Assembly: GCA_049602715.1 (NCBI GenBank)
Contig: JBMYRX010000024.1
Coordinates: forward strand, 1-28,066
Length of the DNA: 28,066 bases
Direction of reading: 5' to 3'
Source: GCA-2697345 sp049602715
GTDB taxonomy: Bacteria > Pseudomonadota > Alphaproteobacteria > Rhodobacterales > Rhodobacteraceae
Shown: positions 1 through 7,774 of the stretch, one piece after another
How positions within the stretch are numbered: the stretch's first letter is position 1
How the letters are laid out: each line of letters begins with the position of its first letter
The notes under the pieces: generated by a model
What the model saw: only the letters and a program-made list of their open reading frames with translations
Database searches by the model: none
What the model was told of the DNA's origin: nothing
Program-made: the position numbers and the translations under genes

Positions 1-1206
1 ACTGTCGTTCAGCCTAAGAAATTTTAAGGGATCAAGTCCCTTTTTGACTGCCTTACTAATAGTTCGCGGCCCAATAACTGCTCCAGCAACTTCAGCGCCT
101 CCGTCGACGCCATCTGTATCACAACAAATCAGAGATATTCCTGCACGACCATTAAGATGTATAGCTGCTGCTAACGCAAATTCTGCGTTTGGACCTCCAA
201 CACCCCCCTTATTATTTGAAACGGTAAACTCTCCACCAGAAAGAAGAATAATTGGAGCATCGCCAACTTTAAGCTTAGCTTGTAATCTTAAAGCAAGTTC
301 GCTTTGTTTTATCCCTTCTTCCTTCGCCTCACCTTCCAAAGAGTCTCCTAATAATTCAACCCTATACCCCTTTGAGCTGGCGAGTTCTCTAGCAGCGTTT
401 AGGGATTGAAACGGTGCAGAAATAACATTGTTCTTCACATATTTAAGTCGATGATCGTTTAACGGAACAACTGAAGACTTCTTAGTTAATGCCGTCATAA
501 CATTCCTAGGAAACTTAAGTTTGAACCTTCGAACAATTTCCAGCGCATCTTTTGAACTAGAATTTTCACCACAAGTTACACCTGAGGCGATATCAGAAAG
601 ACTATCTCCTGGTACATCCGAAATACTTAAGTTCAACATTTTTGCAGGGTAGCAGTATGCCGCCAGTTGACCTCCTTTAATTTTTGACAGGTGTTTACGA
701 ACAATATTCATTGATCCTATTGGAGCGCCTGACGACAAAAGCGCCTGATTTACAGCTTGCTTATCATTTAAGGATAACCCGTCAATAGGTGCACACAAAA
801 GTGACGATCCGCCACCAGATATCAATGAGAGCACAAAATCATCTTTGCCGAGGCCATTAACAATCGAAATTATTTCTTTGGTGGCCTTAAAACCTTCTAT
901 ATCCGGGATTGGGTGGGCCGCTTCAACAACTCTTATACCTAATAATTCCCTACTATAGCCGTAACGAGTAATTACTAAACCATCACAAGCACCCCAAACG
1001 CTTTCGACTGCTTCAGCCATTCTTGCTGATGCTTTACCCGCTCCAATAACCACAACTCGCCCTGAGGGCTTTTCTGGCAGTACCAGTGGGATGACTTTCA
1101 TAGGGTCTGCGGCATCAACCGCCGTATCAAATAAGAGCCTGAGAATTTCTTTAGGATTTTCTTCTATATTTTTTCTCCAAATCTTTTTGTTATAGTAACC
1201 TATCAC
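1..1206 (-). CDS. Glycerate 2-kinase, MOFRL family (COG2379 type), 3' end cut by window edge
   Basis: Reading the minus strand from 1206 to 1 gives 402 stop-free residues that look like type-2 glycerate kinase, which phosphorylates D-glycerate to 2-phosphoglycerate in serine, glyoxylate or tartrate metabolism. Visible signatures are an N-terminal LFDTAVDAADP helix, the VVVIGAGKAS nucleotide-binding segment, the LISGGGSSLLCAPID loop, GGPNAEFALAAAIHL, and the MOFRL-domain stretch DTDGVDGGAEVAGAVIGPRT. The frame is still open at base 1 (ending LRLNDS), where the family normally continues about 30 residues to a GPTGTNVxDL-type end, so only the extreme C-terminus is missing. No ATG lies in frame near the beginning. 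GTG at 1206-1204 is the best start, preceded by GGTGAT, and in-frame stops lie just upstream. It is divergent from the SDR gene at 1439. The family assignment is firm. The exact start is uncertain. Confidence 0.9.
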   Translation of the reverse strand, partial: MIGYYNKKIWRKNIEENPKEILRLLFDTAVDAADPMKVIPLVLPEKPSGRVVVIGAGKASARMAEAVESVWGACDGLVITRYGYSRELLGIRVVEAAHPIPDIEGFKATKEIISIVNGLGKDDFVLSLISGGGSSLLCAPIDGLSLNDKQAVNQALLSSGAPIGSMNIVRKHLSKIKGGQLAAYCYPAKMLNLSISDVPGDSLSDIASGVTCGENSSSKDALEIVRRFKLKFPRNVMTALTKKSSVVPLNDHRLKYVKNNVISAPFQSLNAARELASSKGYRVELLGDSLEGEAKEEGIKQSELALRLQAKLKVGDAPIILLSGGEFTVSNNKGGVGGPNAEFALAAAIHLNGRAGISLICCDTDGVDGGAEVAGAVIGPRTISKAVKKGLDPLKFLRLNDS

Positions 1207-1438
1207 ATCACCGATAAACTCAATCCATTTAAAATCGTCAATAGGTCAAAACTAACTCTCTAAATTTTTTCTATAAAAAGCTAAAAAAGGAATCTAAATT
1301 AAAAACTTATATTTGAGAATTAACTATTGTTAACGTGATTACTAGTTTGTAGTTTTTTAAAATTACAAAAAGTTTTAAAAATCCTAAATTGAGTGCATAA
1401 ATTTTGGCCAATATCTTACGCGTCATAGGGAGTGCAAA
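1207..1438. promoter_or_regulatory. Divergent intergenic region, glycerate kinase / SDR
   Basis: This is 232 bases of very AT-rich DNA between two outward-facing genes. It must hold both promoters, but I cannot pick out a convincing -35/-10 pair. The only clear site is AGGGAG at 1427-1432, a good ribosome-binding site 6 bases before the ATG at 1439. Confidence 0.4.
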
Positions 1439-2269
1439 ATGAAATTTAAAAACAAAGTGCTGTTGGTTACTGGTGGTAATTTCGGAATTGGTCGAGGGAT
1501 AGCACGCAAATTCGCTGCAGAAGGTGCGCATGTTGCAATTGTTGCCAGGAACGAAAATCGTTCTAAAGAAGTTGTAACAGAAATAGTTGAGGAAGGTCTT
1601 TCTGCAAAATCATTTCAAGCAGATGTCTCAAATGAAGATTCTGTAACTAATATGATTGATGAAGTTTTGGAAAATTTTGGTCAAATTGATATTTTGGTAA
1701 ATAATGCAGGTGTAGGGAGCTCTCGCTCTGGAATAGACCGTAAAGATAAGCCCGGCAAAAGATGGGAAATTTTTCGTGGAACAAATCTAGATGGTACATT
1801 TTTCTTGAGTGCACATTCACTACCTCACCTCAGTAAACAGAATAATTCTACTATAATAAATATCTCCTCAACAGCAACTTTTCATGGGAATTGGGGTCTT
1901 TATGGAGCTGCAAAAGCCGGTGTAGAGGGGATGACGAGATCATTTACTGCTGAAGCTGCCCCATACGGTGTAAGAGTAAACGCTATAAGTCCGGGCTGGA
2001 TAGAAACAAGCCCCGAACAGACAGCTGTTGCTCAAGGGAATTCAGATGGTCAATGGGATATGCCACCGTCGTTACTCAATCGCATGGGAACACCTGAAGA
2101 AATTGCTAACACGGCGGCTTTTTTAGCATCATCAGAATCTTCCTTTATTACTGGACAAACTCTAATCGTTGATGGAGGTCTAATGATTATGGATTACCCC
2201 TCAATATCATCTCTAGAAGTAGTTGGGCATCGAGTTTTCTCACATTCAGACCGATACGAAACATTATAG
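1439..2269 (+). CDS. Short-chain dehydrogenase/reductase (classical SDR)
   Basis: This is a 276-residue NAD(P)-dependent oxidoreductase with a Rossmann fold. The TGGNFGIG cofactor loop is at residues 11-18, LVNNAG at 86-91, the catalytic serine in NISS at 143-144, and the YxxxK pair at Y155 and K159. The family C-terminus FITGQTLIVDGG is present and is followed by about 25 extra residues. The Ser-Tyr spacing is about two residues shorter than in FabG-like members. The ATG at 1439 has AGGGAG 6 bases upstream. A hydrolase gene follows 45 bases downstream on the same strand, so the two are probably co-transcribed. The substrate cannot be read from sequence; the pairing with a CocE-type hydrolase suggests catabolism of an ester, amide or alcohol compound. 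Confidence 0.9.
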   Translation: MKFKNKVLLVTGGNFGIGRGIARKFAAEGAHVAIVARNENRSKEVVTEIVEEGLSAKSFQADVSNEDSVTNMIDEVLENFGQIDILVNNAGVGSSRSGIDRKDKPGKRWEIFRGTNLDGTFFLSAHSLPHLSKQNNSTIINISSTATFHGNWGLYGAAKAGVEGMTRSFTAEAAPYGVRVNAISPGWIETSPEQTAVAQGNSDGQWDMPPSLLNRMGTPEEIANTAAFLASSESSFITGQTLIVDGGLMIMDYPSISSLEVVGHRVFSHSDRYETL

Positions 2270-2314
2270 TCATGTCTTTCTATCCTAAATTAATATCAAA
2301 AGTTAGGTAATAGT

Positions 2315-4321
2315 TTGGATAAAGTTAATAAAATAGAAATTATAGAACATGTCTGGATTAATATGTCAGATGGCGTACGCCTTTCAGCAAAAATCTGGAG
2401 ACCAATTGACGTTGTATCCCAACCTGTACCCGCAATTTTAGAAATCATACCGTACAGGAAACGCGACTCATACGCGCTTAGAGACCATGCTAATCATGCT
2501 TGGCTTGCAGCACATGGATACGCATGTATCCGACCAGACATGCGTGGTCATGGTGACTCTGAAGGAATAATGCTAGATGAGTATTCTACGCGTGAGCAGC
2601 AGGATACTCTAGAAGTGATTACTTGGTTGGCCAAGCAACCTTGGTGCACGGGAAAAGTCGGCATGATGGGACTTTCTTGGGGGGGAATAGCAAGCCTACA
2701 AGCTGCTGTGAACCAGCCTCCTGCATTAAAAGCTATAATACCGGTCGGGTCTTCAGTTGATCGATATTATGATGACGGCGGTTATCTTGTTGGAGGATAT
2801 CCAGGGCAAGGCCTGGGTTGGGGAGGTATTATGGCTGGTTACTGCATACGTCCACCAGATCCGGATATAGTAGGAAAAAAATGGAAAAAGATATGGTTAC
2901 AACGTCTAGAAAAAACGCCCTTATTTATCGAAAAATGGCTAAAGCATCAATTACGAGATGAGACTTGGATAGAGGGATCAGTTTGTGAGCATTTTGAGAA
3001 AATAAAAACTCCAGTGCTAGGTATTAGTGGTTGGAATGATTGCTGGCCGAATACCATGATTAGATTTATGGAAAATATCAAGGCACCTATCACAGCAGTT
3101 TCTGGTCCCTGGGGACATGTGTACCCTAACCTGGGAGGACCCGGTCCAAAGATTGGCTTTTTAAATTTAGCGTTGGATTGGTTCGATAAATGGCTCAAAA
3201 GCTATAAAATAAATGAAACAAATAAAAATAAGTTTCTTGCATATATTCAAAGTAGCCACGTTCCGGATCAAAACGCTACTGATCGACCAGGATTTTGGGT
3301 AAGCGAACCTCAATGGCCTTCTAAAAATTCAGCTCTTAAACATTACTATATGACTGGCGATAAGCTTTGCAAGAACCAACCTAAGTTGAATGAACAGGTT
3401 GAAATATGTTCTCCACTTACATTGGGAATATCAACTGGGGAATATATGCCAATATCCGGAATAGATGAGCTTCCAGCTGATCAATCGCGTGACGACGCCC
3501 TTTCTGTATTTTTTGAGACTGATGAGTTGCTCAAACCAACCTCTATCTTGGGAACAACCAAAGTTCACTTAAAAGTGTCTAGCAACTGCACCCACGGGAT
3601 TATTGCTGTAAGATTGTGTGATGTTTCTCCCGATAGCAAATCGACATTAATTACATACGGAATAATTAACTTAAAGCTCCGAACAGGACGAGAGAAATTA
3701 ACCAGAATTATACCACATAAATATATGGATGTAACAGTCCGGCTTAACGATACTGGTTGGCAATTACAAAAAGGGCATCGAATAAGGCTTTCCATATCCA
3801 ATCAACTTTGGCCGATGGCCTGGCCACAACCAGAGGAGACTAAATTAACTTTAGAGCTAAATTCCTGCCTACTTGAAGTACCCATACTTAATACGCCCAA
3901 AAAATATAGAACAGAAGAACTATTTTCAAAACCGGAGGAAGCAGAACCCCTACCCCATAAAGTAATTAAGGAAGGCACCGGAAGACGTGAAATAACGAGG
4001 AATCACAAAACTGGAGAGGTAGTTTATGACGTGACTTATGATGGGGGGGAATTACAATTTACTGACATCAATTTAATTTATGGATCAAAAAATAGCCAGC
4101 ATTATATTATAAAAGACAACGACCCACTTACTGCAAAGATGATATACAAAGCTGATTTTAAATTCCATCGAGGAAATTGGCATGTTGAAACAAAAAGTGT
4201 CCTTACGGTTACATGTGATGGAGATTCATTTTTCTTAAAAGCCAACATCTCTGGGTTAGAGAACAGTGAGGTGGTTTTTTCTCGAGACTGGGATGTTAAG
4301 GTTCCAAGATTAGTTTATTGA
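2315..4321 (+). CDS. CocE/NonD family alpha/beta-hydrolase (X-Pro dipeptidyl-peptidase S15-like)
   Basis: This 668-residue protein has the two-part build of CocE/NonD hydrolases: an N-terminal alpha/beta-hydrolase followed by a beta-rich C-terminal domain of the X-Pro dipeptidyl-peptidase type. The family opening MSDGVRLSAKIWRP is at 17-30. The nucleophile elbow GLSWGG places Ser121. The acid is probably Asp242 in SGWND and the base His268 in GPWGH. Such enzymes cleave acyl esters or N-acyl amides, and the natural substrate is usually unknown. There is no signal peptide, so it is probably cytoplasmic. The start is TTG at 2315 with an AGG ribosome site (2305-2307) at good spacing. The next in-frame ATG is residue 17, right at the conserved domain edge. 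It probably forms an operon with the SDR gene upstream. Confidence 0.88.
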   Translation: MDKVNKIEIIEHVWINMSDGVRLSAKIWRPIDVVSQPVPAILEIIPYRKRDSYALRDHANHAWLAAHGYACIRPDMRGHGDSEGIMLDEYSTREQQDTLEVITWLAKQPWCTGKVGMMGLSWGGIASLQAAVNQPPALKAIIPVGSSVDRYYDDGGYLVGGYPGQGLGWGGIMAGYCIRPPDPDIVGKKWKKIWLQRLEKTPLFIEKWLKHQLRDETWIEGSVCEHFEKIKTPVLGISGWNDCWPNTMIRFMENIKAPITAVSGPWGHVYPNLGGPGPKIGFLNLALDWFDKWLKSYKINETNKNKFLAYIQSSHVPDQNATDRPGFWVSEPQWPSKNSALKHYYMTGDKLCKNQPKLNEQVEICSPLTLGISTGEYMPISGIDELPADQSRDDALSVFFETDELLKPTSILGTTKVHLKVSSNCTHGIIAVRLCDVSPDSKSTLITYGIINLKLRTGREKLTRIIPHKYMDVTVRLNDTGWQLQKGHRIRLSISNQLWPMAWPQPEETKLTLELNSCLLEVPILNTPKKYRTEELFSKPEEAEPLPHKVIKEGTGRREITRNHKTGEVVYDVTYDGGELQFTDINLIYGSKNSQHYIIKDNDPLTAKMIYKADFKFHRGNWHVETKSVLTVTCDGDSFFLKANISGLENSEVVFSRDWDVKVPRLVY

Positions 4322-4383
4322 AAAAATATTTTTTACTGAAAAATAACAAGAATTTTAGGTAGTTCGAAATTCTTTAGTTAAAG

Positions 4384-5196
4384 TCATGAGTTTATATTCT
4401 CTATCTCAGCTCGCCGAGCTACATAGGCACAATTTTCGCAACTTGGATTTGAACTTGGTACATTAGAACTATTCATGAGTTGATACATTTTATCAATCTC
4501 AGGTTTTATCCAGTCCGTCTTTGTTTCGTAAGGAATTATAGTTTCAGAAAACTCTAACTTACCGTTGAAACCATCAACCTCTTTGTTACCATTGCAAACC
4601 AAAAAGTAACCAGTAGCCGCAACTCCAAACCCCATTTCCTTAAGCAAATAAGCGTAAAAATCTAACTGGATTTTATATGCTGTATGATAGACTGAGGATA
4701 GGTAACTCCAAGGTTCAACAGGTCTCCTATTTGACTGGGATTTATAATCTACCACAATTAACTCATCAGTGATCGTATTAAGCCAAATATCATCCACTCC
4801 GCCCGTGAGAATAATATTGGTACCGTTATGTCGACTCATCAATCCCGCTCGCAAACTATCTCGCCATTTTTCAATATCAGGATGATCAAACGGTATAATA
4901 TGATTTAAATTAAACCTTTCGAATAAACGATGAGGCGTTCGACTTAACCGGCATAAGTCAAATTCTTTTTTCAATAATTCATCTGTAGCGGCGTTAAGAG
5001 ACCAACCTGGTAACGAAGGAGAAACTACCCCCTTTACACGATCCATATAGAAACACTTTTGACATGTTAAGAAGTCAGTAAATTTCCCCCGACTGATTTT
5101 AAAGTCGGTATTTGAGCCAGGTTGATAAATATTCCGAGACCTTAAACCTTTTGCTTTTGTTAATTCAAATTTTGAATTTCTTTTTAAACTTATCAA
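4384..5196 (-). CDS. PD-(D/E)XK nuclease superfamily protein with two Cys pairs
   Basis: This 270-residue protein has a RecB/Cas4-like PD-(D/E)XK nuclease layout. The N-terminal segment FKISRGKFTDFLTCQKCFY carries Cys45 and Cys48. The catalytic core is GGVDDIW (Asp135) followed by LIVVDYKS (Asp150, Lys152). The helix QLDFYAYLL (Gln177, Tyr181) corresponds to motif IV. A second pair, CENC (Cys253, Cys256), sits near the C-terminus. Four cysteines flanking the nuclease core could bind an Fe-S cluster or zinc, as in AddB and Cas4, but here they are arranged 2+2 rather than 1+3. The only usable start is TTG at 5196, with a weak GGAA-type site upstream; an in-frame stop closes the frame just before it. 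No cas or recombination gene is nearby, so the role is unknown. Confidence 0.75.
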   Translation of the reverse strand: MISLKRNSKFELTKAKGLRSRNIYQPGSNTDFKISRGKFTDFLTCQKCFYMDRVKGVVSPSLPGWSLNAATDELLKKEFDLCRLSRTPHRLFERFNLNHIIPFDHPDIEKWRDSLRAGLMSRHNGTNIILTGGVDDIWLNTITDELIVVDYKSQSNRRPVEPWSYLSSVYHTAYKIQLDFYAYLLKEMGFGVAATGYFLVCNGNKEVDGFNGKLEFSETIIPYETKTDWIKPEIDKMYQLMNSSNVPSSNPSCENCAYVARRAEIENINS

Positions 5197-5235
5197 GAAA
5201 TCGTTCCATAATGTTAGAATTACTTACTAATAGTA

Positions 5236-5379
5236 TTATTCCTGACAAGCCACAAATAGTCCATCATATAAGCAGTTTGAATTTCTAGAAATCATATCAA
5301 ATTTTAAAAAGCCGAATAAGATAAATATTATAAAAACTAACCCATTTAAAATTACCGCATATTTGGAAGGTCTTATCAT
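5236..5379 (-). CDS. Candidate small single-pass membrane protein (47 aa)
   Basis: An ATG-initiated frame of 47 codons begins MIRPSKYAVI and continues with a hydrophobic stretch of about 20 residues (residues 7-27), after which come a short polar tail and the end CQE. This is the pattern of a small inner-membrane peptide. There is no clear ribosome-binding site. The ATG is two bases after the TAA of another short hydrophobic frame (5383-5381), so translational coupling is possible. I do not recognise the sequence. Part of the open frame may be chance in AT-rich DNA. Confidence 0.28.
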   Translation of the reverse strand: MIRPSKYAVILNGLVFIIFILFGFLKFDMISRNSNCLYDGLFVACQE

Positions 5380-5380
5380 T

Positions 5381-5596
5381 TTAAAAATAATGCAGTTCTA
5401 CTAAAGCGGCAAATCCATAGGTAACTAAACAAGTTAGGATTAATATCATAGTAAATGAAAAATCTTTTAACAAAATATATTCCTTATATGGTGTGCAATT
5501 GAGTCGTTTGGAGTTTTCCGACCCAATGCACAAATTCAGTTTGAATGATTCTTTTGCAACACAAATGAGGAAAATATGAATATTTTGTGATTTCAA
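5381..5596 (-). CDS. Doubtful small ORF with C-terminal hydrophobic segment
   Basis: This is a 71-codon frame opening at TTG 5596, with an internal ATG at 5449 that would give only 22 residues (MILILTCLVTYGFAALVELH then YF). The C-terminal segment is hydrophobic, but no ribosome-binding site is visible for either start and the N-terminal half looks like random coding. It is listed because, with the neighbouring 5236-5379 frame, it is the only content of the roughly 400-base stretch 5197-5610. I see no RNA gene or strong repeat in that stretch. Confidence 0.12.
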   Translation of the reverse strand: MKSQNIHIFLICVAKESFKLNLCIGSENSKRLNCTPYKEYILLKDFSFTMILILTCLVTYGFAALVELHYF

Positions 5597-5610
5597 AGAT
5601 TTTAAAATTT

Positions 5611-5916
5611 TTAATCATCAAAAATACTACCGTTAAATATAAATTGATCCTTTATTTGCGGCCAATCTGGCTCAGACTCGTATGCTTCGACAAGGAAAGG
5701 CTTAGTATCCATATGCTCCCAGATATGTTCTCTTAAGTTCTCACATGAGGTGGCAGTATAGTCTCTCGATAAGACGGACTTTAGCTCTTCTTGAGGTGAA
5801 TTAGGATCTTTGACCCAATTAAGCTCAACATCATTAATCTCTTTTAACCATTGACTGACTAAATCATGACGTTCATCTTGATACTTTCGTAATACATGAA
5901 TATTTTTTGCTGACAT
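5611..5916 (-). CDS. Hypothetical protein, 101 aa, soluble, acidic
   Basis: This protein is well supported as a gene by a strong GAGGAG ribosome site about 10 bases before the ATG at 5916. The product is hydrophilic and acidic, with several tryptophans (SQWLKEIN, LNWVKD, EHIWEHM, EPDWPQI). It has no signal peptide or membrane segment and ends NGSIFDD. I do not recognise a family and assign no function. It is divergent from the peptidase at 6041, and a perfect inverted repeat lies between the two genes. Confidence 0.6.
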   Translation of the reverse strand: MSAKNIHVLRKYQDERHDLVSQWLKEINDVELNWVKDPNSPQEELKSVLSRDYTATSCENLREHIWEHMDTKPFLVEAYESEPDWPQIKDQFIFNGSIFDD

Positions 5917-5970
5917 ATAATTTTACTCCTCGGACTGTTTGCGTTATTCATAGCTAACAGTTCAGATTGC

Positions 5971-6002
5971 AAAAAAATTTGTGTGTTGATGCAAATTTTT
6001 TT
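5971..6002. repeat. Perfect 11-bp inverted repeat in divergent intergenic region
   Basis: The left arm AAAAAAATTTG (5971-5981) and the right arm CAAATTTTTTT (5992-6002) are exact reverse complements separated by 10 bases. It lies between the hypothetical gene ending its 5' side at 5916 and the peptidase start at 6041. It could be an operator for a dimeric regulator, or a transcribed hairpin followed by its own T-run. The composition is AT-only apart from the two G/C pairs closing the arms, so chance is not excluded. Confidence 0.4.
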
Positions 6003-6040
6003 AAAAATTGTGCAGAAAATATGATTTGGTTAAAAAATAA

Positions 6041-7120
6041 ATGAAAACATTAGATAAAAACGTAATTCGCGCGAGAGATCTAAACCTGCCTCTTTTAGGT
6101 AATCCTGGAAAATATAACGCTATTACAGATGTGCCTGGAGTCCATGTAGGATTCACTACTTTAACAGATTCCAAAAAAAATATTCGAACGGGGGTTACTG
6201 GTATAATTCCTTACGGCAATAGCAAAGCAGCCCATCCTGTATGGGCGGGGCAATATTCACTAAACGGAAATGGAGAGATGACCGGAACCCATTGGATCAA
6301 TGACGCTGGGTATTTTATCGGGCCGATATGTATAACTAATACGCATGCGGTGGGTATGGTACATCATGGTGCAACATCTTGGATGTTAAACAAGTATAAA
6401 GATTATTTTCAAAACTCTCATCACGCTTGGGCGATGCCAGTTGTCGCTGAGACATATGACGGCGTGCTAAATGATATAAATAAACAGATTATTACCTCTG
6501 AGCATACGATTTCTGCCCTCGACTCCGCCCAGTCAGGTTATTTAAAAGAAGGATCTTCGGGTGGCGGAAATGGGATGATCTGTTACGACTTCAAGGGTGG
6601 AACCGGAACTTCATCAAGGCTGGTAAAGATTGGTTTTGAAAATTACACCATAGGTGCTTTAGTACAAGCAAATCATGGTATTCGACCGTGGTTAAATATT
6701 CTAGGCAAACCTATCGGAAAACTAATGTCGGAAAATACTATTTTGGAAAAAGAGGCTGGATCCATTATCGCCATTATTGGAACTGATGCCCCCCTATCTG
6801 CTTTGTCGCTTCGTCAAATAGCTAAACGCGCTGCGATAGGTGTAGGAAGAGGCGGATCAGCAGGAGGAAATAGTTCGGGAGATATATTCCTAGCGTTTTC
6901 GGTGGGAGATGAGCAACCGATAAAACAAACGTCTAAAATAATTTTAAATCGAAAAGAGATGAACCCGGAGCATATAGACCCGTTGTATTTATCCGCCATC
7001 GAATGTGTTGAGGAAGCCGTTATCAATGCTCTAGTAGCCGGGGAAGATGTTGAAACATTTAAACCAAAAGGACAGATTTGCAGAGCTTTAAATTTAAAAG
7101 AGTTAAAAAAATATTTTTAA
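6041..7120 (+). CDS. P1/DmpA family self-processing aminopeptidase (MEROPS S58)
   Basis: This 359-residue homologue of DmpA/BapA belongs to a family of Ntn-type hydrolases that cleave themselves into two chains and remove N-terminal D- or beta-amino acids from peptides or amides. The family opening NAITDVPGVHVG is at 26-37. LNGNGEMTG (74-82) and ITNTHAVG (98-105) are typical conserved stretches. GSSGGGNGMICYDFKGGTGT is at 171-190, and GGSAGGNSSGDIFLAF at 271-286 holds the autoproteolysis site and nucleophile (Ser278 or Ser279). No signal peptide is visible, so it is probably cytoplasmic. The ATG at 6041 fits the family start, though its ribosome site is weak. The ProX-like gene follows 66 bases downstream. 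The family call is firm; the substrate is not known. Confidence 0.92.
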   Translation: MKTLDKNVIRARDLNLPLLGNPGKYNAITDVPGVHVGFTTLTDSKKNIRTGVTGIIPYGNSKAAHPVWAGQYSLNGNGEMTGTHWINDAGYFIGPICITNTHAVGMVHHGATSWMLNKYKDYFQNSHHAWAMPVVAETYDGVLNDINKQIITSEHTISALDSAQSGYLKEGSSGGGNGMICYDFKGGTGTSSRLVKIGFENYTIGALVQANHGIRPWLNILGKPIGKLMSENTILEKEAGSIIAIIGTDAPLSALSLRQIAKRAAIGVGRGGSAGGNSSGDIFLAFSVGDEQPIKQTSKIILNRKEMNPEHIDPLYLSAIECVEEAVINALVAGEDVETFKPKGQICRALNLKELKKYF

Positions 7121-7186
7121 TTAATTTTAAATGTTAAAAATTTCCAGTAAATTAATTTTAGATGAATAAGAATTGAAGAGCTCCTG

Positions 7187-7750
7187 ATGGAAAATGAAAA
7201 AGATATTGAAACAGTAGATGCGTCCTTGCGCTTCCAAGACAGTCTTCCAATTACCTCTGATGAACTTTTAGACAATTGGGAAATTGAATATAAACTTTAT
7301 TCTCACAAGCCATTGAGGACGGTCTCTGAATCAAAAGATGTTCAAAACCAGTTTTTACAAACCTCAGAGGGCGGTGGGCATATTAAAAACCTGTATCTAA
7401 GAGATCATAAAAAACATAATATATTACTAGTAACGGAACAGGATAGAAAAATTGATTTAAAAGTATTAAAAACTAAATTGGCAACGGGTCGACTTTCTTT
7501 TGGTTCAGCCGAAAGGTTGTTAGAAAATCTAGGAGTTCGTCCAGGTGCTGTTACCCCCTTATCCATGATAACGGGTATCAAAAAGGGTGTAACACTCTTT
7601 ATCGAATCCGAACTAAAGTACAGCTCCTATATATATGCTCACCCACTTGTAAACGATCGGACAATAGGTATTACTATTCCAGCCTTAGAACAATTTTTTG
7701 AAAAAATAAATGTAGATGTAAATTGGATAGATCTTGATGATCTTAGCTAA
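7187..7750 (+). CDS. Prolyl-tRNA deacylase / YbaK-ProX editing domain protein
   Basis: This 187-residue free-standing editing domain resembles ProXp-ala/PrdX, enzymes that hydrolyse alanine mischarged on tRNA-Pro. Visible family features are YKLYSHKPLRTVSES (35-49), GGGHIKNLYLRD (62-73) with the conserved lysine Lys67, then RLSFGSAERLLENLGVRPG and TPLSMI. The segment after the last motif lacks the usual ND sequence and has a variant VTLFIESEL in place of the common V.vvlD strand. The ATG at 7187 has GAAGAG upstream. It may share a transcript with the aminopeptidase gene. It converges on the GMC dehydrogenase gene with a gap of only 24 bases. Confidence 0.85.
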   Translation: MENEKDIETVDASLRFQDSLPITSDELLDNWEIEYKLYSHKPLRTVSESKDVQNQFLQTSEGGGHIKNLYLRDHKKHNILLVTEQDRKIDLKVLKTKLATGRLSFGSAERLLENLGVRPGAVTPLSMITGIKKGVTLFIESELKYSSYIYAHPLVNDRTIGITIPALEQFFEKINVDVNWIDLDDLS

Positions 7751-7774
7751 CTAATTCAAAAAGATAGACCAGCG

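Noticed and set aside
44..409. Plus-strand open frame of 121 codons
   Set aside because: It is antisense to the clearly conserved glycerate kinase frame (DTDGVDGGAEV and GGPNAE are on the minus strand) and has no family resemblance.
1307..1531. Minus-strand open frame of 74 codons overlapping the SDR start
   Set aside because: Low-complexity translation without a ribosome site; it overlaps the conserved TGxxxGIG region of the SDR gene.
4321..4334. Palindrome AAAAAATATTTTTT after the CocE-type gene
   Set aside because: Pure A/T palindrome with no stable stem; unlikely to be a terminator or operator.
7122..7163. Direct repeat TTAATTTTA(A/G)ATG after the aminopeptidase gene
   Set aside because: Two AT-rich copies only; expected by chance in this base composition.
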